From: Firmicutes bacterium UBA5559
GTDB lineage: Bacteria; Bacillota; Clostridia; Peptostreptococcales; Anaerovoracaceae
Length of the DNA: 12,308 nt
NCBI GenBank assembly: GCA_002425705.1
Contig: DIMT01000027.1
Coordinates: 1-12,308, forward strand
Direction of reading: 5' to 3'
Shown here: piece by piece, positions 1 to 7,097 of the stretch
How the letters are laid out: each line of letters opens with the position of its first letter
How positions within the stretch are numbered: the stretch's first letter is position 1
The notes under the pieces: generated by a model
What the model was told of the DNA's origin: nothing
The model's input: the letters and a program-made list of their open reading frames with translations, nothing else
Database searches by the model: none
Position numbers and translations under genes: made by a program

Positions 1-18
1 TCATTTTGAGACGGCCCC
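1..18. mobile_element. possible insertion-sequence terminal repeat at window edge
   Basis: Read on the minus strand this is GGGGCCGTCTCAAAATGA. It resembles the GGGGCTGTCTCAAAA type of terminal inverted repeat that I remember from IS1182-like elements in Clostridia. If so, the element lies to the left, outside the window. No transposase, opposite end or target duplication can be seen, so this rests on resemblance alone. It may also be the outer edge of the tRNA-associated repeat next to it. Confidence 0.25.
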
Positions 19-26
19 TTTTGCTT

Positions 27-132
27 TTGGTGCAGGCATCGCCGCCTTTGGCGGCTCCTCCGTTCGCTTCGCTCTCTGCGCTGTCCTATTTTGCACTGTG
101 GCTGAAGCCACGCAAAATAGGCAAGAGGACTC
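27..132 (-). repeat. split partial copy of the tRNA-Leu 3' end carrying a hairpin-rich insert
   Basis: Two fragments match the 3' end of the neighbouring tRNA-Leu. Bases 27-38 equal 207-218 (12 of 12, acceptor stem plus CCA), and 119-132 equal 214-227 (14 of 14, acceptor stem into the T-arm). The sequence aggca ends the first fragment (34-38) and begins the second (119-123). The picture is therefore a tRNA 3' end interrupted by about 80 bases with a 5-base duplication at the junctions. The insert contains a 6-bp GC hairpin (41-46 with 50-55) and a longer hairpin (85-94 with 112-121, inner stem 98-102 with 107-111). It is clearly richer in GC than the flanks. A MITE or REP-like element inserted in a tRNA duplicate is an inference; repeated recombination at the tRNA would give a similar look. 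Confidence 0.55.
85..121. repeat. two-stage hairpin inside the tRNA-associated insert
   Basis: A perfect 10-bp outer stem (cctattttgc with gcaaaatagg) encloses a 3-base bulge and a perfect 5-bp inner stem (gtggc with gccac) capped by a tgaa loop. Such a structure would form as RNA or single-stranded DNA. It is not followed by a T-run on either strand, so it is not an obvious intrinsic terminator. Its likely role is as the structured core of a small repeat element. Confidence 0.6.
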
Positions 133-156
133 TTGGGAAAAGGTTCGAGTCCTCTT
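123..156. repeat. inverted repeat made of tRNA T-arm sequence
   Basis: Bases 123-132 (aagaggactc) pair with 147-156 (gagtcctctt) as a perfect 10-bp inverted repeat. In addition, 141-156 is the exact reverse complement of 218-233, the T-arm and 3' acceptor region of the tRNA-Leu gene (16 of 16). One T-arm piece is thus present in the orientation opposite to the real tRNA, giving a larger palindrome centred on the tRNA terminator. This suggests a fold-back duplication of the tRNA 3' end. Confidence 0.6.
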
Positions 157-168
157 CACTTTTGTAAT

Positions 169-208
169 AATGAAAAAGAGATAGGATTTATCCTATCTCT
201 TTTTCATT
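169..208 (-). terminator. intrinsic terminator of tRNA-Leu
   Basis: A perfect 18-bp inverted repeat (169-186 with 191-208) with a 4-base loop begins at the final A of the encoded CCA end. On the minus strand the 3' arm carries CTCTTTTTC, which supplies the U-rich tract. The stem is near-symmetrical, so it could also stop transcription arriving on the plus strand. Confidence 0.8.
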
Positions 209-294
209 GGTGCAGGCAAGAGGACTCGAACCTCCATGAAGTAACCCTCACACGGACCTGAACCGTGCGCGTCTGCCAATTCCGCCATGCCTGC
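208..294 (-). tRNA. tRNA-Leu (anticodon CAG)
   Basis: This 87-base gene decodes CUG leucine codons and includes the 3' CCA (revcomp of 208-210). On the minus strand it starts GCAGGCATGGCGG and the 7-bp acceptor stem GCAGGCA pairs with TGCCTGC, followed by discriminator A. The anticodon arm is CACGG-TTCAGGT-CCGTG, with anticodon CAG at 260-258. The T-arm contains GGTTCGAGTCC. The length, the long variable arm and discriminator A73 fit a class II leucine tRNA. It has its own promoter and terminator, so it is a single transcription unit. Its 5' leader could form a hairpin (TTGTG with CACAA, flanked by GGCC on both sides, around 301-327). Confidence 0.95.
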
Positions 295-336
295 ATGGCT
301 GGCCGTTTGTGGTTTCACAATTTGGCCGATGAAAAG

Positions 337-365
337 ATTATAGCACAGGGAGGATAGGGTTACAA
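337..365 (-). promoter_or_regulatory. sigma-A promoter of tRNA-Leu
   Basis: On the minus strand a TTGTAA -35 box (365-360) is followed by exactly 17 bases and a perfect TATAAT -10 box (342-337). The start of transcription would fall near 330, about 35 bases before the mature tRNA 5' end, leaving a leader for RNase P to remove. Confidence 0.85.
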
Positions 366-376
366 GGTAAAATTTT

Positions 377-416
377 AAAAAATATAACTTTTTTTATAGG
401 CCTCCACCGGAGTTAT
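377..416 (-). terminator. possible weak terminator after pyrG
   Basis: On the minus strand ATAACT (416-411) can pair with AGTTAT (389-384), around a small inner CTCC/GGAG hairpin, and is followed by six T residues (382-377). It lies between the pyrG stop and the tRNA promoter, where a terminator is expected. The outer stem is short and AT-rich and the internal loop is large, so strength is doubtful. Confidence 0.35.
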
Positions 417-444
417 TTCCATGACACAGATGGGAGGGCAAGCC

Positions 445-2052
445 CTACTCCCCGTGTTGCCGCGCTGATGCCCGGACAAACTCCAGAAACAGAGGATGGG
501 GCCGGTTGGGTCTGGACCGGAATTCCGGGTGATATTGAACAGCGACATACCATGGATGGTTTTTTATTTCAACCGCTTCTACCAGCCTTCCATCCGGCGA
601 AAGACCGGTCAGCATCATACCGGCTGAAAGGAAGTCCTCCCGATATTGATTGTTGAACTCGTACCGGTGCCGGTGCCGCTCAGAAATTTCCAGAGAGCCG
701 TAGGATTGGGCCATCAGGCTCCCCTCTTGGATGCTGCAGGGGTAAGCTCCCAGCCTCATGGTCCCCCCTTTATCCGTAATATCGGCCTGATCCGGCATGA
801 TGTCGATGACCGGGTAAGGGGTTTCTGCATCAAACTCCGTCGAATTGGCGCCCGACAGACCTAGGACATTTCTGGCAAATTCCGTGACCGCCATCTGCAT
901 ACCCAGGCATATCCCGAAGAAGGGAATCCTTTTCTCCCGGGCGTATCGTATCGCCATAAGCTTCCCTTCGCTACCCCGGGTCCCAAAGCCTCCAGGAACT
1001 AAAATACCGGCACAACCGTCAAGAAGGCATTCCGGTTCTCCCTGTTCCAGATCTTCCGAGTCGATCCAGCGAATCTCCACTTTTAAATGATCCGGTATAC
1101 CGCCGTGATGCAGGGCCTCGATGACAGATAGATAGGCATCGTGGAGCTTGATGTACTTGCCCACAAGACCAATGGTAACGGCCTTCTCCGACGCCTTGAT
1201 GGATTGGACCATTCCCTCCCACTCATCCAGCTCCGGCTTTCCGCATTGCAGTTTCAGCTTCCTGCAGGCCTGAAGAGCCAACCCCTGACTTTCCAGCATC
1301 AAGGGAGCTTCATATAAAGTATCCACGTTGATGTTATCGATGACCCCTTCTTTTTCCACATTGCAGAACATGGCGATCTTGTCCTTCATATCCTGCTCCA
1401 GCCCCTGATCGCTTCTGCACACCAGAATATCCGGCTGAATTCCAACAGAAAGCAGTTCTTTCACCGAGTGCTGAGTCGGTTTGGATTTGTATTCCATAGA
1501 ACCCGGAATCAGGGGAATCAGGGTGACATGAATGAACAGACAATTTTCCCGGCCTTTTTCCATGGATATCTGGCGAATGGCTTCCAGGAAGGGCTGACTT
1601 TCCATATCCCCTACCGTGCCACCGATTTCAACCAGAATTACTTCTGCATCGGCCGTGTCTGCAGCCTGATAGATTCGATTTTTTATTTCATCGGTTATGT
1701 GGGGGATTACCTGAACCGTCTGGCCCAGGTATTCTCCCCTTCTCTCTTTGTTCAGAACCGTCCAGTACACTTTCCCAGTGGTGACATTGCTGTCCTTGTT
1801 CAGATTTTCATCGATGAACCGCTCGTAATGTCCTAAATCCAGGTCCGCCTCGGTACCGTCTTCTGTGACGAAAACCTCCCCATGCTGAAAGGGGCTCATA
1901 GTACCCGGGTCAATATTGATGTAGGGATCCAGCTTCTGCATGGTGATTCGGATTCCCCGGGATTTTAGAAGCCTTCCCAGGGAAGCAGCCGTGATTCCCT
2001 TGCCCAATCCGGATACGACGCCACCGGTCACAAATACATATTTTCTTTCCAT
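445..2052 (-). CDS. pyrG: CTP synthase (glutamine-hydrolysing)
   Basis: This cytoplasmic enzyme makes CTP from UTP, ATP and glutamine, the last step of de novo pyrimidine nucleotide synthesis. At 535 residues it has the normal family length. The N-terminal amidoligase domain opens with the P-loop region FVTGGVVSGLGKG and contains the conserved KLDPYINIDPGTM and VEIGGTVGD segments. The C-terminal class I glutaminase domain (about 290-535) shows GGFGTRG, FGICLGMQ with the nucleophile Cys382, and the YHPEF motif with His508 and Glu510. An in-frame TTG lies one codon upstream (2055), but the ribosome site AGGAGGG (2066-2060) is 7 bases from the ATG at 2052 and only 4 from the TTG, so ATG is chosen. 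That site overlaps the glnA stop codon, implying translational coupling. It is the last gene of the asnB-glnA-pyrG unit. Confidence 0.97.
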   Translation of the reverse strand: MERKYVFVTGGVVSGLGKGITAASLGRLLKSRGIRITMQKLDPYINIDPGTMSPFQHGEVFVTEDGTEADLDLGHYERFIDENLNKDSNVTTGKVYWTVLNKERRGEYLGQTVQVIPHITDEIKNRIYQAADTADAEVILVEIGGTVGDMESQPFLEAIRQISMEKGRENCLFIHVTLIPLIPGSMEYKSKPTQHSVKELLSVGIQPDILVCRSDQGLEQDMKDKIAMFCNVEKEGVIDNINVDTLYEAPLMLESQGLALQACRKLKLQCGKPELDEWEGMVQSIKASEKAVTIGLVGKYIKLHDAYLSVIEALHHGGIPDHLKVEIRWIDSEDLEQGEPECLLDGCAGILVPGGFGTRGSEGKLMAIRYAREKRIPFFGICLGMQMAVTEFARNVLGLSGANSTEFDAETPYPVIDIMPDQADITDKGGTMRLGAYPCSIQEGSLMAQSYGSLEISERHRHRYEFNNQYREDFLSAGMMLTGLSPDGRLVEAVEIKNHPWYVAVQYHPEFRSRPNRPHPLFLEFVRASARQHGE

Positions 2053-2064
2053 CAAGATTCCCTC

Positions 2065-3402
2065 CTAATACTTCATGAGGTAACGATCCAATTCCCACTG
2101 GGATACTGCTCTGGAATATTCATTCCATTCATAGTTGCCCATCCCGACGATCCGCTCAAAGGCATGAGAACCAAGAGCTTCCTTCATCAATTGGCTGGCC
2201 TTCAACTCGGCAATAGCTTCCTTTAGATTCGTTGGCAGGCTGGTAATTTTCCTCTCTTTTAATTCTTCCCGGCAAAGCTGGTAGACATTTTTTACAATCT
2301 GCTCCGGAGGAGTCATCTGTTGATTGATTCCGTCCAATCCCGCTTTTAGCACGGCTGCCAGAGCCAGATAAGGGTTACAGGAAGGGTCTGGATTTCTCAG
2401 CTCAATTCGGGTGGATTTTCCCCTCTTTGCCGGAATCCGGATCAGCGGGCTTCGGTTGGATGCGGACCAGGCGATGGAAACTGGGGCTTCATAGCCAGGT
2501 ACCAGCCTTTTATAGGAGTTGACGGTGGGATTGGTCAGGGCCGCAAAGGCCCGGGCATGATGGATCAGTCCCCCCAGGAACTGATAAGCTGTCTCCGACA
2601 GTTGCAGCTTCCCCTCTGGATCATAAAAAACATTTTCTCCCGCCATCGTGGATAGGGACATATTGGTATGCATTCCGGATCCATTGATGCCAAATTTGGG
2701 TTTGGCCATGAAGGTGGCATGAAGCCCATGCTTCTGGGCGATGATGCGAACCACCATCTTAAAAGTCATGATGTTGTCCGCTGTGGTCAGCGCATCTTCA
2801 TACTTAAAGTCTATTTCGTGCTGACCAGGGGCTACTTCGTGGTGGGACGCCTCAATGGCAAAACCCATTTCCCGAAGAGCAATGGTCATTTCCTTTCTTG
2901 CGTTTCCTCCCAGATCCACCGGTGCCAGGTCAAAATAGCCGGCATCATCATGGGTTTCCAGCGTGGGCATGCCCCGATGGTCCGTCTGGAAGAGAAAAAA
3001 TTCACATTCAGGCCCTACATTCAGAATATATCCCTTTGCCGCTGCTTCTTCAAGGGTTTTTTTCAGAATATATCGGGGGCAGCCTTCAAAGGGAGTCCCG
3101 TCCGGCTTCAGCACATCACAGATGAACCGGCCTTCTCTGGATTCTTCCGTCCAGGGAAAGACCTGGAAGGTAGCCAAATCCGGGGCCAGGCACATGTCTG
3201 ATTCTTCAATCCTTACAAATCCATCAATGGAGGAACCATCAAACATGATTTCATTGTTCAGGGCTTTCTCCAACTCACTGGCAGGGATGGAAACATTTTT
3301 CATGGTTCCGGCAATATCCGTAAATTGAAGATGGATCAACTCCAATCCCAGCTCTTCCACTTTTTTCAGCATTTTCTTTTTATCCATTTCTCTTTCTCTC
3401 AT
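2065..3402 (-). CDS. glnA: glutamine synthetase, type I (GSI-alpha-like)
   Basis: It condenses glutamate and ammonia with ATP to glutamine and works as a cytoplasmic dodecamer. The 445 residues align along their length with Bacillus-type GlnA from memory: LQFTDIAGTMKNV, FDGSSIDGFVRIEESDM, GPECEFFLF, ASHHEVAPGQHEID, NGSGMH, NPTVNSYKRLVPGYEAP and RSPLIRIPA are all present. The Arg in GFVRIEESD (Arg64) corresponds to Bacillus Arg62, linked to feedback control in that enzyme. I see no adenylylation-type tyrosine motif near the C-terminus, which fits the alpha subtype. Three in-frame ATGs exist (3411, 3402, 3387). The ribosome site AAGGAG (3417-3412) abuts 3411 but is 9 bases from 3402, so 3402 is preferred. 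Only 18 bases separate it from asnB, and pyrG starts 12 bases after its stop. Confidence 0.97.
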   Translation of the reverse strand: MREREMDKKKMLKKVEELGLELIHLQFTDIAGTMKNVSIPASELEKALNNEIMFDGSSIDGFVRIEESDMCLAPDLATFQVFPWTEESREGRFICDVLKPDGTPFEGCPRYILKKTLEEAAAKGYILNVGPECEFFLFQTDHRGMPTLETHDDAGYFDLAPVDLGGNARKEMTIALREMGFAIEASHHEVAPGQHEIDFKYEDALTTADNIMTFKMVVRIIAQKHGLHATFMAKPKFGINGSGMHTNMSLSTMAGENVFYDPEGKLQLSETAYQFLGGLIHHARAFAALTNPTVNSYKRLVPGYEAPVSIAWSASNRSPLIRIPAKRGKSTRIELRNPDPSCNPYLALAAVLKAGLDGINQQMTPPEQIVKNVYQLCREELKERKITSLPTNLKEAIAELKASQLMKEALGSHAFERIVGMGNYEWNEYSRAVSQWELDRYLMKY

Positions 3403-3420
3403 TTTCTCCATCTCCTTCCC

Positions 3421-5001
3421 TTAAATACCACTGGCTCCATAATTGGATAACACTCTTGCTGACGGGTCCGACACCCGGCATCCTTCCCACTCCTGGTTTG
3501 GCATCCAGAAATCCGGAATCATAGCCCCCTGGCCCGGGTAATATTTTTCGAAGATTTCCCGGTACATCAGGCTTTCCTTGGTAAAGGGTCTTCCGTGGCT
3601 AAAACGCAGCCGTTTTGCTTCATACTCCTGGTCGGTGTAAATACGCTCTGCCAACGCTTTTAAATCATCCACCATGGAATGGCCCACCGCATCGCTGAAA
3701 GCCGCTTTCTCCCGGTATAGAAGAGGAAGGGGAAGCCAGTCTCCCTCAAAAGCCCTCCGAAGCAAATACTTGCCATGGCCATGGCTGTTCATCTTAAGAG
3801 CAGGATCGACAGACAACACGTAGGAGGCAAAATCCAAATCCCCAAAGGGTACCCGGGCCTCCATGGAGTGAACGGAGATGCAGCGATCCGCCCGAAGCAC
3901 ATCGTAAGCATGGAGTTCCTTGACCCGCTTGATGGATTCCTGCTGGAAGGCTTCCGGATCCGGGGCAAAGTCGGTATATTTGTAGCCGAATAGTTCATCG
4001 GAGATTTCACCCGTAAGCAGAACTTTGACATCGGAGATTTCTCGAATCCCTTTGCAGATCAGATACATGCCGATGCTGGCCCGAATCGTTGTAATATCAA
4101 AGGTCCCAAGAATCCGAATCACCTCATCCAGAGACTCCAGAACCTCTTCGGAGGTCATGATGATCTCTTTGTGGTGGCTCCCGATATGATCCGCCACCTG
4201 CTTGGCATACTTCAGGTCAATGGCATCCTTCTCCATGCCGATGGAAAAGGTGGGTATGGGCTTTTTCAGAAGTTTGGCTGCGAAGGCGCAGACCAGACTG
4301 CTGTCCAGCCCGCCGCTTAACAGAAATCCTACCGGCACATCGGCATCCAGCCTTTTTTCAACTGCCCCGATCAACCTCTCCCGGATTCCCTGACATATAA
4401 TATCCAGATCCTTTTCCTGCATCCGGGTAACCTTTGTGATGTCCCGATAACAGAAAAAGGCTCCATCCTGATAGTAATGACCCGGGGGAAATGGCTTGAT
4501 TTCCTTGCAAAGGTCAATCAGATTGGCCGGTTCACTGGCAAAGACAACCGATCCATCCTCAGCATAGCCGTAATACAAAGGGCGGATACCGATGGGATCC
4601 CTGGCTGCTATCAGGGAATCCGATTCCGCATCGTAGAGAATTAAAGCGAACTCTGCATCCAGCATCCCGAACATCTCCGTTCCGTATTTTTGATAGAGAG
4701 GCAGCAGCACTTCACAATCGGAATCGCTGAGAAATTGATTCCCGGCCAATTCCTTTTCCTTCAAGCTTCTGAAATTATAGATTTCTCCGTTGCAGACGAC
4801 ACTGGTCCCATTTGTCATTGAAAAGGGCTGCATCCCCTCTTCATGAAGTCCCATAATGGAGAGACGGTGGAAGCAGAGAAACCAGGGGCCGGTTTCCACA
4901 CACCTTGTCCGGTCCGGACCTCGGGAAGAGGTTTTGGCAAACCCCTCCATCGCTTTGGAGAACTCCAGGCTTTTTCTTCTAAAACCCATGATCGAACACA
5001 T
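3421..5001 (-). CDS. asnB: asparagine synthetase B (glutamine-hydrolysing)
   Basis: It makes asparagine from aspartate, ATP and glutamine in the cytoplasm. The start is fixed by chemistry: class II amidotransferases need Cys as residue 2, and the ATG at 5001 gives MCSIMGF, whereas the longer ORF start at 5010 would bury the Cys. The ribosome site AGGAGG (5015-5010) is 8 bases away. The glutaminase half (about 1-190) has SSRGPD, HRLSIMG and CNGEIYNF. The synthetase half has the ATP pyrophosphatase loop LLSGGLDSS and the TFDITTIRAS segment of E. coli-type AsnB. At 526 residues it is slightly shorter than E. coli AsnB (554). The usual SGEGSDE is here TGEISDE, followed by LFGYKYTDFAPD; I believe this variant is shared by a clostridial clade. 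It is the first gene after an Asn T-box. Confidence 0.96.
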   Translation of the reverse strand: MCSIMGFRRKSLEFSKAMEGFAKTSSRGPDRTRCVETGPWFLCFHRLSIMGLHEEGMQPFSMTNGTSVVCNGEIYNFRSLKEKELAGNQFLSDSDCEVLLPLYQKYGTEMFGMLDAEFALILYDAESDSLIAARDPIGIRPLYYGYAEDGSVVFASEPANLIDLCKEIKPFPPGHYYQDGAFFCYRDITKVTRMQEKDLDIICQGIRERLIGAVEKRLDADVPVGFLLSGGLDSSLVCAFAAKLLKKPIPTFSIGMEKDAIDLKYAKQVADHIGSHHKEIIMTSEEVLESLDEVIRILGTFDITTIRASIGMYLICKGIREISDVKVLLTGEISDELFGYKYTDFAPDPEAFQQESIKRVKELHAYDVLRADRCISVHSMEARVPFGDLDFASYVLSVDPALKMNSHGHGKYLLRRAFEGDWLPLPLLYREKAAFSDAVGHSMVDDLKALAERIYTDQEYEAKRLRFSHGRPFTKESLMYREIFEKYYPGQGAMIPDFWMPNQEWEGCRVSDPSARVLSNYGASGI

Positions 5002-5020
5002 AAAAAACACCTCCTGAATT

Positions 5021-5068
5021 AAAAAAGAGCAACGTTTCGCCTAAAATGAATAGGACGAATCGTTGCTC
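5021..5068 (-). terminator. T-box terminator hairpin
   Basis: On the minus strand GAGCAACG (5068-5061) pairs with CGTTGCTC (5034-5027), with inner TTCG/CGAA and CCTA/TAGG stems, and is followed directly by six T residues (5026-5021). The CCTATT on its 5' side is also needed for the antiterminator with AATAGG, so the two structures exclude each other. This is the switch of the T-box. Confidence 0.92.
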
Positions 5069-5310
5069 ACTAATCCGCGGTGCCACCTATTTTACTGCTT
5101 CAATAAGCAGTCCCTTTCAGAGCTCTAACAAGCTCCTGCGGACTGACGGGCCGCGGCCGGCTCCCCTACTGCCCCGAAAGGGGGTTCAGCTTGCTGCTCC
5201 GGAGTGTTAATCTTAAAGGCTCTTGTGCAGGGTTCCCACTATCTCCTGCTCACTGGGACAGAATTCCGAAAAAGACCTTGTCTCCATCAACGCATTTCGT
5301 ATTTGGTTAT
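5021..5310 (-). promoter_or_regulatory. T-box leader, specifier AAC (tRNA-Asn), of asnB-glnA-pyrG
   Basis: The minus strand carries the T-box core AGGTGGCACCGCGG (5088-5075), typical of class II transcriptional T-boxes. Stem I is closed by GGAG (5285-5282) with CTCC (5204-5201). Its distal part includes GCAGGAGATAGTGGGAACCC (from 5249 on). The specifier loop strand reads AAGATTAACA before CTCC, placing codon AAC (5208-5206) one purine before the stem, the usual specifier position. Stem III is a perfect 7-bp hairpin (5094-5111). In the antiterminator bulge the bases TGGC would pair with GCCA, that is discriminator G plus CCA, as expected of bacterial tRNA-Asn. Uncharged tRNA-Asn should stabilise the antiterminator and permit transcription. 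Confidence 0.93.
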
Positions 5311-5316
5311 AGGGGT

Positions 5317-5345
5317 ATAATATCGGCATTTTTGTTGAATGTCAA
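5317..5345 (-). promoter_or_regulatory. sigma-A promoter of asnB-glnA-pyrG
   Basis: On the minus strand TTGACA (5345-5340, perfect) is followed by 17 bases and TATTAT (5322-5317, 5 of 6). The transcript should start near 5310, just before the T-box stem I. The strong core promoter fits control by attenuation rather than by an activator. It begins only about 60 bases after the hydA stop. Confidence 0.88.
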
Positions 5346-5404
5346 TAATTATTTTTGATTTATGGCCATTTTTTTGTTATTCTTTACAAATCGTTTCTGT
5401 TTCC

Positions 5405-7096
5405 TTATTTGTAATGCAACAGCTCATGAGCTTTTATCCCTTTCAGCAAGCCGCCGTACAGTCCGTCTGTCGTCGGATTCTCACTGGAAATCTTCACGTT
5501 CGACATCCGGTCCGCCTCATACATGCCATCCGCTCTTTCCTCCTTTGCCCAATGCTCCGCAAAGGGCTGGCCTGCTCCACAGATACAGCCTCCCGGACAT
5601 GCCATCACTTCCACAAAGTCATATTGACAGTCTCCGGATCGGATGGCTTGTATCAGCTTTTCTGCGTTTGCCAGTCCGCTGACGATGGCGATTTTAATTT
5701 CCTTTTCTTTATAAGGAATGATTGCTTCCTTCACGCCTTCAAATCCTCGCACCCCCGTAAAGGCGATGGCCTTGATATACTGCTTGGATTCCTCCCGAAG
5801 GGCATAACGCATCACCGCTTCCGTCACTCCACCGGTAACGCCGAAGATGATTCCAGCTCCACTGGCGATCCCAAAAGGCATATCCACCGCCTCCGGAAGG
5901 ATTGTTGAAAAACGGATCCCCGATTCCCGAATCATGGATGCCAATTCCTGGGTCGTGATGCAGTAATCAATAGTTTGATCCTCGCCGAATCGAAACTCTT
6001 CCCTTGCTGCCTCATATTTTTTTGCCGTACAGGGCATAATAGCCACGACTTTTACTTTGGTTCCCTTTTTCTTCTGTCCTGACTGACGAATATTTTCTTT
6101 CAGAACAGATCCGAACATCTGCATCGGTGATTTGCAACTGGACAGGTTATCCAGCATATCGGGATGGTTGTTTTCCGCATACTTGAACCAGGCCGGGCAA
6201 CAGGAGGTAAACAGAGGAAGCTTCTCTCCCGTTTCAAAGCGGCTCAAAAACTCCTTGGCCTCTTCAACCACCGTCAGATCCGCACCGGTAGCGGTATCAT
6301 AGACCTCATCAAATCCCATCCTCTTAAGGGCTGTAACAATTTTACCCATCACATTGCTTCCCGGAGGCAGTCCAAATTCATCGCCCAGGGCAACCCGCAC
6401 TGCCGGGGCAATCTGGGCAATCATGACCACATGCTCATCGTTGAGATCTTTCCATACCTGCCTGGTATCATCTTTGACTACGATGGCTCCCGTAGGGCAG
6501 ACCGCTGAGCACTGGCCACAATTGACACAGTTTGTCTCAGCAATAGGCATGTCAAAGGCCGGAATAACCTCCATTTTAGAACCCCGATAACTGAAATCAA
6601 TGGCACCCACATTCTGTATTTCCGAACACATGCGCACGCAGTCTCCGCAGAGAATGCACTTGTTTTTATCCCGCACAATGGATCTGGAGGAATGATCCCG
6701 CACATCCCCGCTTCGCAGATTTTCAAATCGAACTTCCCGGAGACCAAATCTGCTGGCGAATTCCTGAAGTTTGCATTTATTATTCTTTTCGCAGGTCGTA
6801 CAATCTCTGCAGTGATCCGCCAACATCAGTTCCAGAATCATTTTTCGATACTGCTGAAGGCGGGGGGTATTGGTCCGAAGCTCCATACCCGATCTGGGAG
6901 GGGTAGAACAGGAGGTGAACACATCACCGTGCTTATCCTCTACCACGCACATCCGACAGGCCCCATACACCGATAGATCGGAATAGTAACAGAAGGTCGG
7001 CATATCGATTCCCACTTTTCGAATGATATCCAGCACGTTCTTTTCGCCTTCAATGGGGGCTGGAATGCCATCAATGGTAATATATTTCCTATTCAT
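5405..7096 (-). CDS. hydA: [FeFe] hydrogenase catalytic subunit of an NADH-linked HydABC complex
   Basis: It catalyses reversible H2 formation at the H-cluster; the absence of a signal peptide suggests a cytoplasmic enzyme. The 563-residue architecture follows the CpI type: a plant-type [2Fe-2S] site (Cys36, 47, 50, 63), a His-Cys3 [4Fe-4S] site (His95, Cys99, 102, 108), two [4Fe-4S] ferredoxin motifs (Cys147/150/153/157 and Cys190/193/196/200), then the H domain. Its signatures are L1 TSCCPAW (Cys299, 300), L2 MPCTAKK (Cys356) and L3 EVMACPGGCICGAGQP (Cys500, 504). The TSCCPAW form and the HydB/HydC partners upstream indicate the trimeric, often electron-bifurcating group. It lacks the extra C-terminal [2Fe-2S] domain of Thermotoga HydA. 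AAGGAGG sits 6 bases before the ATG, inside the end of hydB, with a 1-base gap between the genes. No hydEFG maturation genes are in the window. Confidence 0.96.
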   Translation of the reverse strand: MNRKYITIDGIPAPIEGEKNVLDIIRKVGIDMPTFCYYSDLSVYGACRMCVVEDKHGDVFTSCSTPPRSGMELRTNTPRLQQYRKMILELMLADHCRDCTTCEKNNKCKLQEFASRFGLREVRFENLRSGDVRDHSSRSIVRDKNKCILCGDCVRMCSEIQNVGAIDFSYRGSKMEVIPAFDMPIAETNCVNCGQCSAVCPTGAIVVKDDTRQVWKDLNDEHVVMIAQIAPAVRVALGDEFGLPPGSNVMGKIVTALKRMGFDEVYDTATGADLTVVEEAKEFLSRFETGEKLPLFTSCCPAWFKYAENNHPDMLDNLSSCKSPMQMFGSVLKENIRQSGQKKKGTKVKVVAIMPCTAKKYEAAREEFRFGEDQTIDYCITTQELASMIRESGIRFSTILPEAVDMPFGIASGAGIIFGVTGGVTEAVMRYALREESKQYIKAIAFTGVRGFEGVKEAIIPYKEKEIKIAIVSGLANAEKLIQAIRSGDCQYDFVEVMACPGGCICGAGQPFAEHWAKEERADGMYEADRMSNVKISSENPTTDGLYGGLLKGIKAHELLHYK

Positions 7097-7097
7097 T

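Noticed and set aside
39..156. CRISPR-like or tandem-repeat array at the left end
   Set aside because: The repeats are few, of different lengths and in mixed orientation, and all derive from the tRNA 3' end or simple hairpins; there is no regular spacer pattern.
468..864. Plus-strand open frames within pyrG, glnA and hydB regions
   Set aside because: They lie opposite well-conserved genes, lack ribosome sites and show no recognisable protein features, so they are antisense shadows.
5374..5389. TTGT...ACAA inverted repeat (ttgttattctttacaa) after hydA as a second Rex site
   Set aside because: The half-sites are two bases too close for the Rex consensus, and the inner TTAA positions do not match.
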